Positions 62,794 to 64,000 of a DNA stretch of 64,000 nt are shown here, in pieces. The stretch comes from Algoriphagus sp. (GTDB taxonomy: Bacteria > Bacteroidota > Bacteroidia > Cytophagales > Cyclobacteriaceae), in the NCBI GenBank assembly GCA_021298245.1, contig JAJTDZ010000002.1:1-64000 (forward strand), in the 5' to 3' direction. The notes under the pieces were generated by a model. That model was not told where the DNA came from. It searched no databases and saw only the letters and a list, made by a program, of their open reading frames with translations. The translations under genes and the position numbers were made by a program. Position 1 is the stretch's first letter. The number at the start of each line of letters is the position of its first letter.

Positions 62794-63900
62794 TTATTCA
62801 TGAAGCATGATTTTTTCTCCTGTTCGAACCGCCTCATAAATCGCATCAATTATTCGTAGGTCTTTTACACCTTCTTCTCCATCTACTGGAAGGTAAGGCG
62901 CTTTTCCATCCAGAAGAATAGAAGCCATTTCATCCATTTGGGTAGTTTGGTGGGTTACATGGGGCTTATCCAAAGGCCCAGCGTGAGTCCAAGCTTTGAT
63001 CGGACCATAGCCTGTAGAGGGTTGCATTTCGGCAAAACCCTTGGTGCCGCTGAGGAAAAATTTGTCCAAATGATTTAGAGAATAGGTGGATAGGCAAGAG
63101 GCTATGGCTCCGGAAGGAAATCCCATTTGGAAAGAAATGGTCTCGTCTATACCTTCTCCAAATTTTACAGGATCAGTTTTTTCTTCTTGAGCAGTTACCC
63201 AAACAGGTTCTTCCCCCAGCATGTACCGGGCTCCATTTATAGAATAAATTCCTATATCCATCATCGCTCCTCCCCCTGAGAGGACTCTATTAAGCCTCCA
63301 CTGGGAGGGATTTCCGATGATAAACCCACTTAATCCTTGAAAAAATAGGGTTTTTCCAAATTCTCCAGCCCTTTGCTTTTTTACTATTTCTAAGGTATTG
63401 GCTTCGAAGTGCATGCGGTAGCCTACCAACAGCTGTACCCCAGCGGACTTGCAGGCAGCCACCATTTCTCTACCTTCATCAGCATTAATTGCCATGGGTT
63501 TTTCACAGATGACGTGCTTTCCTGCTGCAGCTACTGCCAAGGTATGGGGCTTGTGCAAGGCATTGGGGGTAATTACGTAGACTGCATCGATATCCTTATT
63601 TTCCTTAAGCAGATGAATCGTGTCATAAGAATAACAGTTCTTTTCCTCCAATCCATACTTCTGTTGCCATTGTGCTATTTTGGAAGGAGTGCCACTGATC
63701 ACCCCGACCAATTTGGCACGGCGGCAGTCTTTCATGGCCTCTGCAACTCGAGTAGCATAACTCCCCAGTCCCATCAGCGCTACACGGAGCACTTTATCTT
63801 CTTTGGAAGAAGATAAATAAGCAAGGGATTCGCTCCAGGGCAAACTCAAGGCCAAGGTAGAAAGTCCGGCTGTTTGAAGAAATTTTCTTCTATCTTTCAT
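62794..63900 (-). CDS. Gfo/Idh/MocA oxidoreductase, Tat-exported
   Basis: A 368-residue NAD(P)-dependent oxidoreductase acting on sugars or related alcohols. An N-terminal twin-arginine signal (DRRKFLQTAGLSTLALSLPWSESLAYL) indicates folding with cofactor before export to the periplasm. The Rossmann loop is VALMGLGSYATRVAEAM (about residues 41-57), and CEKPMAINADEGREMVAACK is the family's catalytic-lysine region (EKP motif). The C-terminal alpha/beta domain includes GGGAMMDIGIYSINGARYMLG. It converges on the LMW phosphatase gene with four bases between. The substrate is unknown. Confidence 0.9.
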   Translation of the reverse strand: MKDRRKFLQTAGLSTLALSLPWSESLAYLSSSKEDKVLRVALMGLGSYATRVAEAMKDCRRAKLVGVISGTPSKIAQWQQKYGLEEKNCYSYDTIHLLKENKDIDAVYVITPNALHKPHTLAVAAAGKHVICEKPMAINADEGREMVAACKSAGVQLLVGYRMHFEANTLEIVKKQRAGEFGKTLFFQGLSGFIIGNPSQWRLNRVLSGGGAMMDIGIYSINGARYMLGEEPVWVTAQEEKTDPVKFGEGIDETISFQMGFPSGAIASCLSTYSLNHLDKFFLSGTKGFAEMQPSTGYGPIKAWTHAGPLDKPHVTHQTTQMDEMASILLDGKAPYLPVDGEEGVKDLRIIDAIYEAVRTGEKIMLHE

Positions 63901-64000
63901 AATCGTGCAGATTTAAGGAGAAAAAGATAGCAAAGATCTCTTTCAAATCCGACTGCATTTATCCCTTTCTTCTTACCGCTTGGTAGGAGTACCTGGTGGA

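Noticed and set aside
63973-64000. Possible C-terminal end of another minus-strand gene (frame ending PPGTPTKR)
   Set aside because: Only eight codons are visible before the window edge, and another frame also ends nearby, so coding cannot be supported.
1-64000. CRISPR array, prophage, transposon or rRNA operon
   Set aside because: I saw no regularly spaced direct repeats, integrase, transposase, phage structural genes, terminal inverted repeats or rRNA sequence on either strand.

Overview
The window reads as a chromosomal segment of a Bacteroidota, most likely a member of the Cytophagales (Cyclobacteriaceae-like). This rests on protein content (DUF4421, Na+-translocating NQR, OmpA with thrombospondin type 3 repeats, GH57/GT4/debranching trio, rhomboid, DUF1080) and on repeated upstream matches to the Bacteroidota promoter element TAnnTTTG. 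The species assignment is inference. Almost every gene is a core or lineage-typical gene. I see no phage, insertion sequence, integron, CRISPR array or rRNA, and one tRNA (His).

Layout. 1-3131: an outer-membrane-type DUF4421 gene cut by the window edge, then an FkbM methyltransferase, a GT2 glycosyltransferase and a convergent glycosyltransferase-like gene. 3170-5738: class I aminotransferase, a YwqK/MORN-like secreted protein and a YraN nuclease. 5816-11524: a tightly packed plus-strand unit lipB, unknown, PolB-like exonuclease, RNase R, polyprenyl synthase, rhomboid. 11559-15371: a giant secreted sortilin-like beta-propeller protein and rpmA/rplU. 15372-19898: nrdB-nrdA behind a long structured leader, then a DinB-like protein. 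19908-25945: DUF502, DUF1080, and nqrABCDE without nqrF. 26076-33485: ispH, cmk, adenine deaminase, a lipoprotein/small membrane protein pair, RF3 and an orphan histidine kinase. 33640-41672: a toast-rack-like secreted protein with an ABC exporter, dnaJ-grpE, obgE, adk, hpt and a peptidase. 41832-47507: OmpA-like porin, upp, small membrane protein, L-serine dehydratase alpha subunit, OsmC, unknown beta-barrel candidate, lipA. 47555-53537: gcvP, M28 peptidase, DEAD-box helicase. 53798-58629: tRNA-His, an unlisted 46-codon gene, and a glycogen/alpha-glucan operon. 58659-63900: panB, PyrR-like phosphoribosyltransferase, rsgA, waaA, LMW phosphatase and a Tat-exported oxidoreductase.

How the genes work together. 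lipB and lipA, 40 kb apart, supply lipoate, which the glycine cleavage system (gcvP here) needs on its H-protein. The nqr genes build a sodium-pumping respiratory complex but lack the NADH-oxidising subunit locally. nrdAB make deoxyribonucleotides, with hpt, upp, ade, cmk and adk handling base salvage and nucleotide phosphorylation. dnaJ-grpE and obgE, rsgA, rnr, RF3 and the DEAD-box protein serve folding, ribosome assembly and RNA turnover. The debranching enzyme, GT4 and GH57 proteins handle alpha-glucan storage.

The most interesting non-routine signals are: the roughly 170-base nrdAB leader with two hairpins, a competing pairing and a 9-codon upstream ORF; a 46-codon gene with its own promoter and terminator beside tRNA-His; a tandem heptamer repeat (NGTNNAC) between convergent genes; an 18-base perfect palindrome between cmk and ade; an nqr operon lacking nqrF; and a cysteine-rich-tailed lipoprotein paired with a PLDc_N-like membrane peptide. 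No grand new defence or biosynthetic system is evident; I did not force one.
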